Source: Alphaproteobacteria bacterium (lineage in GTDB: Bacteria; Pseudomonadota; Alphaproteobacteria; TMED109). Taken from it: DNA of 64,000 bases. Where the stretch lies: positions 1-64,000 of the forward strand of contig JAJEGJ010000089.1 in the NCBI GenBank assembly GCA_022819905.1, given 5' to 3'. Below, one piece after another: positions 38,067 through 46,271 of this stretch. Both the position numbers and the translations under genes were made by a program. The first letter of the stretch is position 1, and each line of letters begins with the position of its first letter. A model generated the notes under the pieces. It was not told the origin of the DNA and ran no database searches. It worked only from the letters and a program-made list of their open reading frames with translations.

Positions 38067-38455
38067 ACGACGGCGGACGGGGCCTCGGCCGTGACCGGCC
38101 ACACCTCTCGACCCTCCGCATCGAACACCTGAATGAACGCGGTACGAGTCGTTGACTTGAGATAGTCGTCGATCCACTCCACCTCGATCACGCCCGACTC
38201 ATCCACGCGCAGAGGAAACGAGAGGAAGGGATTCTCGGACACGCCCGAGTACCATCGCGCCTGAAAGACCTCCGCCCCGTTGAAGCGGCAGACGACTGAC
38301 TGGATGATGAAGCGGGGATAGATGACTCCGGAATCCGGGTCACGCCGGACGCCCGGCTCCATCGGATGGCGCGCCAGCGTCTTCACGACGATCACTTCGC
38401 CCTGCTTGGCCTGCTCGGGCACTTTCAGCCGTCGCTCGTCGGCTCGTGACGCCAT
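38063..38455 (-). CDS. soxZ: Sulfur carrier complex subunit SoxZ
   Basis: SoxZ pairs with SoxY to form the sulfur-carrier SoxYZ. The 130-residue protein shows the SoxZ pattern: ARHPMEPGVRRD, YPRFIIQSVVCRFNGAEVFQARWYSGVSENPFLSF and VEWIDDY. It has no signal peptide, as expected because it is exported with SoxY. It starts 3 bases after the soxY stop and overlaps soxA by 4 bases. Confidence 0.95.
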   Translation of the reverse strand: MASRADERRLKVPEQAKQGEVIVVKTLARHPMEPGVRRDPDSGVIYPRFIIQSVVCRFNGAEVFQARWYSGVSENPFLSFPLRVDESGVIEVEWIDDYLKSTTRTAFIQVFDAEGREVWPVTAEAPSAVV

Positions 38456-38458
38456 CGC

Positions 38459-39037
38459 CTAGCTGCAGGCTCCGAGCGTCACGTTCACACGCGAACGCGC
38501 GAGGCCCACGCTTCCATCCACCATTTCCGCGACTATCACCAGGTCCGCGGTCTGCCGCATCCGACATCGCATCGCGATCTCGGCACGACCCGACTGCTCC
38601 GTGAAGTGGTAGGTGGCGACCTCAGGGAAGGGATTGCCCATCGCCAGGACGTGCACCACCTCGGGCCGGTCATCCCCGGTCATGGAGCAGTTGACGCGGA
38701 ACGTGATGGGGACAACGTTGCCGTTTTCCGCGATATCCGGGGCCGTGAAATCCACCAATCCCGGGACGGGTTCCCGGCCCCGGACGAGGTTCCGGAGAAT
38801 ACGCTTCGCCTCTTCCAGGTCCGGCTCGACCCGAAACGTCTGGCGGAAGCTCTGGAACCGGTCTCGAAATGGGTTTCCGGCAGAATCCTGGGCGCGGGCC
38901 TGGGACCCCGCGAGCCCCGTCACTGCCAGGGAACCGCCAGCCTGCAGCAGAGCCCGACGAGAGGGTCGGGGGGCGTGCGGCAGATCTCGAACCGGCGCGC
39001 TTGGGGCCGTTGGTGATGTTGAGTTCCCGGCGGTCAT
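38459..39037 (-). CDS. soxY: Sulfur carrier protein SoxY
   Basis: SoxY carries the growing sulfur chain on a C-terminal cysteine. The 192-residue protein has a Tat leader (SRRALLQAGGSLAVTG), the SoxY fold (ENGNVVPITFRVNCSM, VLAMGNPFPEVATYHF, RMRQTADLVIVAEM) and ends in GACS with the carrier Cys191 second to last. The common ending is GGCGG, so the flexible glycine tail is shortened here. It lies 32 bases after soxX and 3 bases before soxZ. Confidence 0.93.
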   Translation of the reverse strand: MTAGNSTSPTAPSAPVRDLPHAPRPSRRALLQAGGSLAVTGLAGSQARAQDSAGNPFRDRFQSFRQTFRVEPDLEEAKRILRNLVRGREPVPGLVDFTAPDIAENGNVVPITFRVNCSMTGDDRPEVVHVLAMGNPFPEVATYHFTEQSGRAEIAMRCRMRQTADLVIVAEMVDGSVGLARSRVNVTLGACS

Positions 39038-39069
39038 GCTACCGATATAGTTCGCAACGCAGATTTACG

Positions 39070-39534
39070 CTACCGCGCGTCGGCACGAAGTGTGAGCAGG
39101 TAGGCGATCACGTCTTCGACCTGCTGCGCCGTGAGAATCGGGCGGCCACGGCGCTGGGTCGCCACGCGCCGCAAGCCGTCAACCTGGTGGAACGCTGGCA
39201 TCACCGTGTCCGGATTGAGTGTTCGGGGCGCCACCAGCCGCAACCGCAACGCACCGGCGGTAGCACGGTCCCCGATTCCCTCGAGTGGAGGGCCCAGATC
39301 ACCGTGAAACGGTTCTTCTGGAATCGGCGCGTGGTGACAGGCGAGACAGTTCCCGGCGCGGCCGGCGACGATGGCCCGCCCGCGCTCCGGATCGCCGACC
39401 AAGCCGTCGAGCGGCTGCGGGATCGAGTCATTCACGATCTGGTAAATTGCCACCGGTTCGGAATCGGCCGTATCCGACCGGGTCGCGGACAGCAAGGCAG
39501 CGCCCAATACCAAGACTGCGAGAACCATGCGCAT
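39070..39534 (-). CDS. soxX: Sulfur oxidation monoheme cytochrome SoxX
   Basis: SoxX is the monoheme partner of SoxA. The 154-residue protein has a signal peptide (MRMVLAVLVLGAALLSA), a heme motif CLACH in GNCLACHHAPIP, the family segment GPPLEGIGDRA, and NPDTVMPAFH supplying the axial Met. ATG 39534 gives the better signal peptide; ATG 39528 is better spaced from an AGG upstream. The start codon overlaps the start of the divergent fccA gene. soxY follows 32 bases downstream. Confidence 0.92.
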   Translation of the reverse strand: MRMVLAVLVLGAALLSATRSDTADSEPVAIYQIVNDSIPQPLDGLVGDPERGRAIVAGRAGNCLACHHAPIPEEPFHGDLGPPLEGIGDRATAGALRLRLVAPRTLNPDTVMPAFHQVDGLRRVATQRRGRPILTAQQVEDVIAYLLTLRADAR

Positions 39535-39895
39535 CCTGGCACCCTATCTATCGCGTGATCCTGCACCAACCTGCGGGGGGCGGCTCGTGCCGGCCGTACT
39601 CGCGCTGACACTTGCGGCACCCGGACCGGCCGTCGCCGACATGTCCGATGACGGTGCCCGTCTGGCGGCGCCTTGTGCCGGATGCCATGGCACCGCGGGA
39701 CGAGTGCCGGAAGGCAGCGTCATTCCGGGTCTGGCAGGACGGGAAGCAGCCGAACTGTCCGGCCTCCTTGCGGCCTACCGTTCGGGCGAACGCCCGAGTG
39801 AAGAAATGGGCCGGATCGCGCGCGGCTACGATGATTCCGAGATCGCCGCACTCGCGGAATGGTTCGCGGCGCAGCCGCCAAGGAACGAGCCATGA
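39527..39895 (+). CDS. fccA: Flavocytochrome c cytochrome subunit (FccA/SoxE type)
   Basis: This is the small heme subunit of a sulfide-oxidising flavocytochrome c. The 122-residue version has a signal region ending APGPAVADM, one heme site CAGCH, and the class I cytochrome pattern ending MGRIARGYDDSEIAALAEWF. The stop overlaps the fccB start (ATGA). The start is uncertain: ATG 39527 overlaps the divergent soxX start inside ATGCGCAT, while GTG 39587, after a G-rich site, would leave about 50 bases for divergent promoters but gives a signal peptide without a basic residue. Confidence 0.85.
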   Translation: MRILAPYLSRDPAPTCGGRLVPAVLALTLAAPGPAVADMSDDGARLAAPCAGCHGTAGRVPEGSVIPGLAGREAAELSGLLAAYRSGERPSEEMGRIARGYDDSEIAALAEWFAAQPPRNEP

Positions 39896-41163
39896 GTTTC
39901 ACCCGCCGAAGCATTCTGGCGGGCGGCGCCGCTGCACTAGTGTCGGCCCTGCCCGTTCGCGCCGAACGCATCCTGCCGGCGACCGGCCCCCGGGTGGTGG
40001 TTCTCGGCGGCGGCTGGGGCGGTCTCACGGCCGCCAAGTACATTCGACTGCTGGATCCCGGCATCGAGGTGGTCCTGATCGAACGAAGGGCCGCATTCCA
40101 CTCTTGCCCCATCAGCAATTGGGTGATCGGCCATCTTCGGACGGTTGACGAGATCACCCATTCCTACGCGGCACTCTCGGAGCGGCACGGCATCCGGATC
40201 CTTCATACGGAAGTGGAGGCGGTCGACGTTGACGCGAAGGCCATCGTCACCGCCGACGGCGTGGTGGCTGGGGACCGCCTGATCCTGAGTCCGGGCGTGA
40301 CGTTCGACTACACGGGAATCGACGGCTGGAGCGAAGCCGCCGCCAGGCGCTTTCCTGCTGCCTGGAGCCCGGGGCCGGAAACTGCGCTGCTTCGCGCCAG
40401 ACTTGCCGAGTTGCCGGCCGGGGGGCGCGTCGCGCTGACGATCCCGCCAAGCCCGTACCGTTGCCCGCCAGGACCGTACGAGCGCATCAGCCTGATTGCC
40501 GCATACCTCAAGCAGCACAAGGCCGGGGCCACCATCACGGTGCTCGATGCCAATCAGAAGATCGTGTCCAAGGGCAAGATCTTCCAAGCGGCTTGGGACC
40601 AACTGTATCCGGGCATCGTCGACTATCGCCCTGACAGTCCGCTCGTCCAGGTCGACGCCTCCACCGGCACGGTTTCCAGCGATTTTGACGACGTGGCTGC
40701 CGATGTCGCCAACGTCATTCCGTCGCAGCGGGCCTCCCGCCTGCTCCACGACGCCGGTTTGGTGCCGGACGGCGCCACGTGGGCGCCCGTCGACCCCTAC
40801 GGCTTCACGTCAACCTTGTCGTCCGACATCCATATCGTGGGCGACGCCACGGACCAGACGTCCGTGGGCAAGGTGCCGAAATCGGGCTACATCGCGAATT
40901 CCATGGGCAAGGTGGCCGCGCGAGCCGCTGTTGCTGCGCTGACAGGGAACGAGGCGCCGCCGCCGTCCCTCATCAACACCTGCTACAGCCTCGTTTCCGC
41001 GGAGGAAGGGGCGTCGGTCGGTGCGGTGTACGGCTACGACGTCGAGACGGGGTTGCTCGAGGTCCGACCCGGCTCCAGTGGTGTATCGAGCCAGCGGTCC
41101 GCGATCGTGGCGCTGCAGGCGTGGGACTGGGCCCGCGCGATCTGGCAAGACATGCTCGGCTAG
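39892..41163 (+). CDS. fccB: Sulfide:cytochrome c flavoprotein subunit (FccB/SoxF type)
   Basis: FccB is the FAD subunit that oxidises sulfide in the periplasm and hands electrons to the FccA heme. The 423-residue protein has a Tat leader (FTRRSILAGGAAALVSA), a dinucleotide-binding start (VVVLGGGWGGLTAAKY) and the redox cysteine in HSCPISNWVIG. The conserved SPYRCPPGPYER follows, then the FAD contact HIVGDATDQTSVGKVPKSGY and the C-terminal FCSD-type domain (NTCYSLV). Its start overlaps fccA, so the pair is coupled. It is transcribed away from soxXYZA. Confidence 0.93.
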   Translation: MSFTRRSILAGGAAALVSALPVRAERILPATGPRVVVLGGGWGGLTAAKYIRLLDPGIEVVLIERRAAFHSCPISNWVIGHLRTVDEITHSYAALSERHGIRILHTEVEAVDVDAKAIVTADGVVAGDRLILSPGVTFDYTGIDGWSEAAARRFPAAWSPGPETALLRARLAELPAGGRVALTIPPSPYRCPPGPYERISLIAAYLKQHKAGATITVLDANQKIVSKGKIFQAAWDQLYPGIVDYRPDSPLVQVDASTGTVSSDFDDVAADVANVIPSQRASRLLHDAGLVPDGATWAPVDPYGFTSTLSSDIHIVGDATDQTSVGKVPKSGYIANSMGKVAARAAVAALTGNEAPPPSLINTCYSLVSAEEGASVGAVYGYDVETGLLEVRPGSSGVSSQRSAIVALQAWDWARAIWQDMLG

Positions 41164-41492
41164 CCGGCAGCTTTCCGGCCGAGGGATTGGCTGGGACAAA
41201 TCCTCATGGCGCCGGTACGGCGTTCGCAGCTCTGCACGGTTCCTGCATCCGGCCCCTGAGCTCTCCCCTGATGCCCACGGCGTCCCCTGCCGGTTCCAAT
41301 GCAGCAGAGGTTTCTTCGAGTTCCTGCCACTTGACCCTCCAGCATTGCCACTGTGACAACGCGCTCCTTATGGTGTGGTGAGGCATGGCTCGATGGGCAA
41401 TCCGCCATTTCGCCGACTTCCGGAACGCGGACCCGCGTTTGAGCTGGAAGCGGCTCCACGCAATTCGACTGATCTGCCGAGGGGAGTAGTCC
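41164..41492 (+). promoter_or_regulatory. Upstream region of the TonB receptor gene
   Basis: About 330 bases separate fccB from the heme-receptor gene. No gene or clear terminator is visible, only a weak 5-bp stem just after the fccB stop. A heme receptor should be iron-regulated, but I found no convincing Irr or Fur box. AGGGGAG at 41480-41486 is the ribosome site for the receptor ATG at 41493. Confidence 0.35.
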
Positions 41493-43736
41493 ATGGTCGT
41501 TCGCCGGAAGGCCCCAGTGGTCGCCATCCGCCCCGTCGGAAGCGCTGTCACCGGCGTGTGGTGCCTTCTCGCAGCGCTGACGGTCGCGCCTTTCCCGGCT
41601 GATGCGGAGACGGGGCCAGACGACGCCCAGCGGCTGCAACCCATCACCGTGACCGCGACCCGAAATCCGATCGACGCATTCAGCTTTCCCGGCATGGTCA
41701 CCGCGCTGGGCCGCGCGGAGATCGACAGCCGGCAGCCGTCGTCGCCCGATGACGTCCTGAAGATGATTCCCGGCGTCGAGTTCACGGGTGGCCCCCGACG
41801 CACGGGTGAAGTGCCAAGGATCCGCGGGTTCGAAGGCGCCGACGTCATCGTGACCATCGATGGAGCACGACAGAATTTCGACTCCGTCCATGACGGCCGC
41901 TTCTTTCTCGACCCAAGCCTGCTCAAGCGAGTTGAAGTCCTGCGAGGACCTGCCTCGTCGCTCTACGGGAGCGGGGGCACCGGGGGCCTGATCGCCTTTC
42001 AAACCCTCGACGCGGCGGACCTGCTCGCCGCCGGCGAGAATGCGGGAACGAAGGTCAACGGCGGCTACCGGTCCGTCAATACCGAGCGCTTCAGCAATTT
42101 CACCGCCTACGCCATGCCGCTGGAGGGGGTGGATGCCGTCGCCAGCGTCACGGCACGCGGATCCGGAACGATCCGGCTCGGTGACGGCAACCACCTGCGC
42201 GACACCGATGACGACATCCTGGCCGGCCTGGCGAAGGTCGGTGTGGAAATTGCGGGCCACCACCGTTTCGAAGCGTCGGCCACGGCCTTCCGAAACGATG
42301 CGCGGGAACCCAACGACGGCCAGCAAAGGTTCGGTCAGGAGGTGGCCGCGAACGGCCTTGTACAAAAGGACGTACGCTCGGCATCGTTCAGCGCGGCCTA
42401 CCGTTACGACGATCCGACGAACCGCTACGTCGATCTCGACGCCGTCGTCTACCGGACGCTGTTCCGGGTGGATGAACTCAGACTTGAGGACGTCAGCGGC
42501 GGCCCTGCCGGCGAACTGCTTCGCCGGGATGTCGGCACGATCGGCATGCGCATGGACAACCGCTCGCGCTTCCCCGTCTCTGAAGCCACGCAGGTCACGC
42601 TGACCTACGGCGCCGAGTACTGGCGCGACTCGCAGGACGGCGGCGACGGCGGCATGCGCATGGGGCGACCGGACACCAATGCCACCGAGCGCCACGGCGT
42701 GCCGGACGCGGACGCCCGCTTCGCCGGAATCTTCGCCCAAGCCGAGATCGTGCTCCCCGATCCGTTCGGCGACGAATCGGGCAGCCTCCTGGTCATCCCC
42801 GGCGCTCGCTACGACTCGTACCGAATTTCCAGTTCGAACCGGCTTGGAGCGGACAACAACCGAAACGAGCTCTCGCCCAAGATCGGCGTGACCTGGCTGC
42901 CGACGGACCGGTTGATGGCATTCGCCAACTACGCCCACGCGTTCCGGGCGCCAACCGCCGACGAGATCTACCTGACGGGATCGCATTTCCCCCTGTTTCG
43001 GGAGCCCGGTGAACTGGTCGGGTTCAACCGGTTCGAGCCCAACCCCCAGCTGAAGCCGCAAACGAGCCGGACCGTCGAGGTGGGGGCTGGGGCCACCTTC
43101 AACGACGTCTTTGCAAGGCAGGACCAGCTCCGGATCAAGGCGACTCACTTCCGGGTCCGAGGGACTGACTTCATCGATCGGGCGATACGCCAGGTGTTTC
43201 CCGTGCCGAGCGACTGCGTCCCGTTCGTATCGGACCAGGTCCGTGTGCCGGCGGGCCCTCCAAACGTGTTCCGGACCGGCTGCGAGGGCGCCGCATTTTC
43301 GGCCAACGTTCCGAACGCGCGGCTCCGGGGCACGGAGGTCGACGCCACCTACGACGGCGACGGTCTACGGGTCACGTTCGGATTTTCCTCCATTGACGGA
43401 GAAAACGAAGAAACGGGCAGGAAGCTCGGTCGCCTGGTGCCGGATCAGTTCACTGTCGATGCCGCCCTCGAACTCCCGCGGCTCGACTCCGTGGTCGGCT
43501 GGCGCCTGCAGCTGGCCGACCGCTTTGACAAGGTGAACGATCCGGCGGACGCCCGCGCCAGCTACACGGTGCACGACTTCTATTTCTCCTGGCGGCCCCT
43601 GCAACCCCTGGCAGGATTTGGCGTCGACTTGGGAATCGACAACGCGTTCGACAAGGCGTACACGCGGGTTGACACGGCCGCGGTCGAACCCGGCCGCAAC
43701 TTCAGGATCTCGGCCGGCTACTCCTTGGCATGGTAG
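41493..43736 (+). CDS. TonB-dependent hemin/hemoglobin-type outer-membrane receptor
   Basis: This is a 747-residue TonB-dependent receptor. A signal peptide (ending ADAETG) leads to a TonB box region (LQPITVTATR) and a plug domain (IPGVEFTGGPRRTGEVPRIRG, RVEVLRGPASSLYGSGGTGG). A 22-strand barrel follows, with the family segments YAHAFRAPTADEIY and FEPNPQLKPQTSRTVEVG, ending in an aromatic residue (SLAW). The pattern matches the hemoglobin/transferrin/lactoferrin receptor group, and the overlapping hemS gene makes heme the probable ligand. Start ATG 41493 has a good ribosome site. Confidence 0.9.
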   Translation: MVVRRKAPVVAIRPVGSAVTGVWCLLAALTVAPFPADAETGPDDAQRLQPITVTATRNPIDAFSFPGMVTALGRAEIDSRQPSSPDDVLKMIPGVEFTGGPRRTGEVPRIRGFEGADVIVTIDGARQNFDSVHDGRFFLDPSLLKRVEVLRGPASSLYGSGGTGGLIAFQTLDAADLLAAGENAGTKVNGGYRSVNTERFSNFTAYAMPLEGVDAVASVTARGSGTIRLGDGNHLRDTDDDILAGLAKVGVEIAGHHRFEASATAFRNDAREPNDGQQRFGQEVAANGLVQKDVRSASFSAAYRYDDPTNRYVDLDAVVYRTLFRVDELRLEDVSGGPAGELLRRDVGTIGMRMDNRSRFPVSEATQVTLTYGAEYWRDSQDGGDGGMRMGRPDTNATERHGVPDADARFAGIFAQAEIVLPDPFGDESGSLLVIPGARYDSYRISSSNRLGADNNRNELSPKIGVTWLPTDRLMAFANYAHAFRAPTADEIYLTGSHFPLFREPGELVGFNRFEPNPQLKPQTSRTVEVGAGATFNDVFARQDQLRIKATHFRVRGTDFIDRAIRQVFPVPSDCVPFVSDQVRVPAGPPNVFRTGCEGAAFSANVPNARLRGTEVDATYDGDGLRVTFGFSSIDGENEETGRKLGRLVPDQFTVDAALELPRLDSVVGWRLQLADRFDKVNDPADARASYTVHDFYFSWRPLQPLAGFGVDLGIDNAFDKAYTRVDTAAVEPGRNFRISAGYSLAW

Positions 43737-44863
43737 GGAGAACCGGTCGGCAGCCGGGGAGCATTTCGTCTCCGGGCACCCCCGCGCGAGATACCGGTCC
43801 CGACCAACCGGACAGCCGGGATACGCGGCACGAGTTGATGGCGCGCTGGCAGGCACTCAAGTCTGAAGAGCCGCGCTTGCGGGCGCGCGACGCGGCAACC
43901 CGGCTCGGCGTGTCAGAAGCCGAACTCGTCCACGCACGGACTGATGCGGAAGTTCACCGCCTTGATGGACCCTGGGACCGGCTGGTCGCGGGCGTGTTCG
44001 GTCTCGGATCCGTGATGGCGCTGACGCGGAATGACCACGCTGTCCACGAGAAGGTCGGACAATTCGAACCGGTCCAGGTGTTTGCCCGCACCGGTCAGGT
44101 CCTGGGTGACGGACTGCAGCTTCGGCTCTTCTTCTCCCGCTGGCACTACGGGTTCGCGATCACTGAAGCGTTCCAGAATCGGACCAGGCGCAGTTTGCAA
44201 TTCTTCGATTCTGCCGGCACCGCCGTACACAAGGTGTACCTGCGCCGGCGAAGCGATGAGCACGCCTTTCAGGCGTTGGTCAGCGAATACCGTCACACTG
44301 GCCGGTGGCAGGATCTCGCGGTGACCGACGACGCGGCCATCCGGCACGAACGACCGGACGACGACACCGAACAAACGAACCCCGGCAATCGGGAGCTTCC
44401 CCGGGACGGCACGCGCCAAGTCCCCGACACGCCGCAAGGATGGACATTCGGGGGCATCCAGCAGGTCCGCGCATCGCCGCAGCACAGCGCCCGACGTATT
44501 CGGGACGATGGTTTTCGGATCGCGCTGGAGCACGCTGCCGAGGCCGGGATTCCCGTGACGTTGCTCGTCGGCAACGGCGGTGCGCTTCAATCCCACACGG
44601 GCCCCGTGCGCCGCCTGAAGCAAGTGGGCCCATGGTTCAACGTCCTCGATCCCGACTTCAGCCTCCACCTGCGGAGCGATGGCATTGCCTGCGCGTGGGC
44701 CCTGCAGGAGCAGACGGGCGACGGCATCGTTACCTCGGTCGAGATCTTTGCTGCTGCCGGCCGACGAATCGCCAAGCTCCAAGGCCAGCGGAACCCCGGG
44801 GAAGAGGAAACCAGCGAGTGGCGGGCCCTTGCTGCATCGTTGAACGACTGCTCCCTGGCTTGA
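43730..44863 (+). CDS. hemS: Hemin-degrading factor HemS/HmuS
   Basis: HemS-family proteins bind heme in the cytosol and degrade or hand it on. The 377-residue protein has the duplicated family fold. The first half contains ARDAATRLGVSEAELV, SVMALTRNDHAVHEKVG and GTAVHKVYL (conserved His); the second half repeats VGNGGALQSHTGPV and NVLDPDFSLHLR. ATG 43730 overlaps the receptor stop; ATG 43838 (MARWQALK) is a second possible start nearer the usual family N-terminus. It is coupled to the TonB receptor. No heme ABC transporter genes follow, so inner-membrane import must be encoded elsewhere. Confidence 0.88.
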   Translation: MVGRTGRQPGSISSPGTPARDTGPDQPDSRDTRHELMARWQALKSEEPRLRARDAATRLGVSEAELVHARTDAEVHRLDGPWDRLVAGVFGLGSVMALTRNDHAVHEKVGQFEPVQVFARTGQVLGDGLQLRLFFSRWHYGFAITEAFQNRTRRSLQFFDSAGTAVHKVYLRRRSDEHAFQALVSEYRHTGRWQDLAVTDDAAIRHERPDDDTEQTNPGNRELPRDGTRQVPDTPQGWTFGGIQQVRASPQHSARRIRDDGFRIALEHAAEAGIPVTLLVGNGGALQSHTGPVRRLKQVGPWFNVLDPDFSLHLRSDGIACAWALQEQTGDGIVTSVEIFAAAGRRIAKLQGQRNPGEEETSEWRALAASLNDCSLA

Positions 44864-45144
44864 TTCGGCTGGAAGGGCCTTCCGTCTGTTCGACGGCAGG
44901 CTCCGACGCCACGGAGAGCCCCGGTGACGCACCGCAGGCCTTGGCCAGCGCGGGACCGGAGGCGACGGCAGCCGCGCTTCCGCACGGGGACCGAGAACAG
45001 CCAATAGGAGCCCGCGGTGTGGCGGCACGATCGTGGCGGCCCGCACGCCCGGTGGAGTCCGTTCCCGGCACACCCCCGCGGCCAGCTTCCAATGACATCG
45101 CGTTCCCGTTAGCGTCTCCTTGTGGTCAAGTGGAGTGTCGCGCG

Positions 45145-45453
45145 ATGTTCATCGCCATGAACCGTTTCAAGGTTGTGAGAGGACATGAAGCCGAATTTGA
45201 GAGACTGTGGGCGGAACGTGATACCCATCTGGAAGCAGTGCCAGGATTTCAGGAATTTCGCCTCCTCAGGGGGCCGGAAGCCGACGACCACACCCTGTAT
45301 TCATCGCACACGGTCTGGCGCGACAGGGACGCATTCGTGGCTTGGACCAGATCAGAGGCCTTCCGCAACGCCCATGCGGGCGCCGGGTCACGGCAGAATC
45401 TCTATCTCGGGCACCCGCAATTCGAAGGTTTCGAGGTGATCCTTTCCGACTGA
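45145..45453 (+). CDS. HmoA/IsdG-like antibiotic biosynthesis monooxygenase (heme oxygenase)
   Basis: This is a 102-residue dimeric ferredoxin-fold monooxygenase. The positions of Asn6, Trp67 and His77 match the catalytic Asn, Trp and His of IsdG-type heme oxygenases, and the segment FVAWTRSEAFRNAHAG is the family signature. It probably opens heme to release iron in the cytosol. It lies 281 bases after hemS, so it may have its own promoter. The identification as heme-active rests on these three residues plus the heme context. Confidence 0.85.
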   Translation: MFIAMNRFKVVRGHEAEFERLWAERDTHLEAVPGFQEFRLLRGPEADDHTLYSSHTVWRDRDAFVAWTRSEAFRNAHAGAGSRQNLYLGHPQFEGFEVILSD

Positions 45454-45473
45454 CGCGGAATCTCGTCCGCGTC
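45452..45473 (+). terminator. Hairpin at the end of the HmoA-like gene
   Basis: A perfect 8-bp stem (45452-45459 with 45466-45473) with a 6-base loop begins inside the stop codon. No T run follows. Its position suggests a transcript-end or mRNA-stability structure. Confidence 0.5.
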
Positions 45474-45579
45474 GCGGCGGCGGTTCGGATCACTTGTGCA
45501 AGCCTGGCAGCATTCTTTCGGGCGTCAGCTGAGATCCGCTGCCACCGGCCCCGACGCCGCCGACAAGTTCACGTAATCG

Positions 45580-46269
45580 CTAGTGGTCGGCCGCCCGCGC
45601 TCCCGTTGGAGGTTTGGAGGGGGGCAAGCGCGAGATCAAGATCGTGGCGATGACGGCCAGGGGCACGGCGGCCTGCCAACTCCCCATCGCCCACAAAGTG
45701 AGAAAGCTGGTCACGCAGACCGCGAGCGGTATCGGAATGCAGATGGCGGTCAGGGGGCCACGTGCGATCAGACCGAAGCCCAGGGTCGCCACTGCCGTCG
45801 GGTCGGTTGCGATCCCGACAAACTCCCCTCCCATGATGCCCTGACCCCGGGTGAACGCTGCCAACGGATACAGAAACGACGCGCCCACGACCAGGATCAG
45901 GCCTGCCAGCCGGCGCCAAGTCGAAACAGCAAGTTCGTGACGCCTGCCCCAGATGATCCCGGTTCCCACGATCAGCAGCGCCTGCAGGTAGAACGCGGGA
46001 GCCGCATAGGACGCCAGCCAGTTGATCTGGGCATACCACCGGTCCACGAAGAAGCCGCCGCACCATGCCCAGGCCATCCCCAAGGCGCCCACGGCCAGGT
46101 ACGGAACCGTCCGTCTGAAGCGCCAGTACGCGCCGAGACAGATTGCGATCAGCAACGGGAACGCGAGCGGCAGAGGCCAGACCCCGTGATTGGCCTGTTC
46201 GAACAGGCGCCAGTAGGCATCCGGGGCGAACAGCAGAAAATCGTGCAGCCGGTAATCCAGCCAATTCAT
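45580..46269 (-). CDS. DUF6064-like multi-pass membrane protein
   Basis: This is a 229-residue integral membrane protein with about six to seven hydrophobic helices, consistent with the DUF6064 family (start MNWLDYRLHDFLLFAPDAYW, later YAQINWLASYAAP). The function is unknown. ATG 46269 lies 2 bases after the aldo/keto reductase stop, so the two are one operon. An in-frame extension upstream through the reductase gene has no membrane character and is unlikely. Confidence 0.75.
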   Translation of the reverse strand: MNWLDYRLHDFLLFAPDAYWRLFEQANHGVWPLPLAFPLLIAICLGAYWRFRRTVPYLAVGALGMAWAWCGGFFVDRWYAQINWLASYAAPAFYLQALLIVGTGIIWGRRHELAVSTWRRLAGLILVVGASFLYPLAAFTRGQGIMGGEFVGIATDPTAVATLGFGLIARGPLTAICIPIPLAVCVTSFLTLWAMGSWQAAVPLAVIATILISRLPPSKPPTGARAADH

Positions 46270-46271
46270 GC

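Noticed and set aside
41330..41380. GCCACTGTGA near the TonB receptor as part of a cobalamin riboswitch
   Set aside because: No B12 box or matching upstream elements; the following receptor and hemS point to heme, not cobalamin.
41160..43148. A 662-residue minus-strand ORF over the TonB receptor
   Set aside because: The plus strand encodes a complete receptor with signal peptide, plug and barrel; the antisense reading is a GC artefact.
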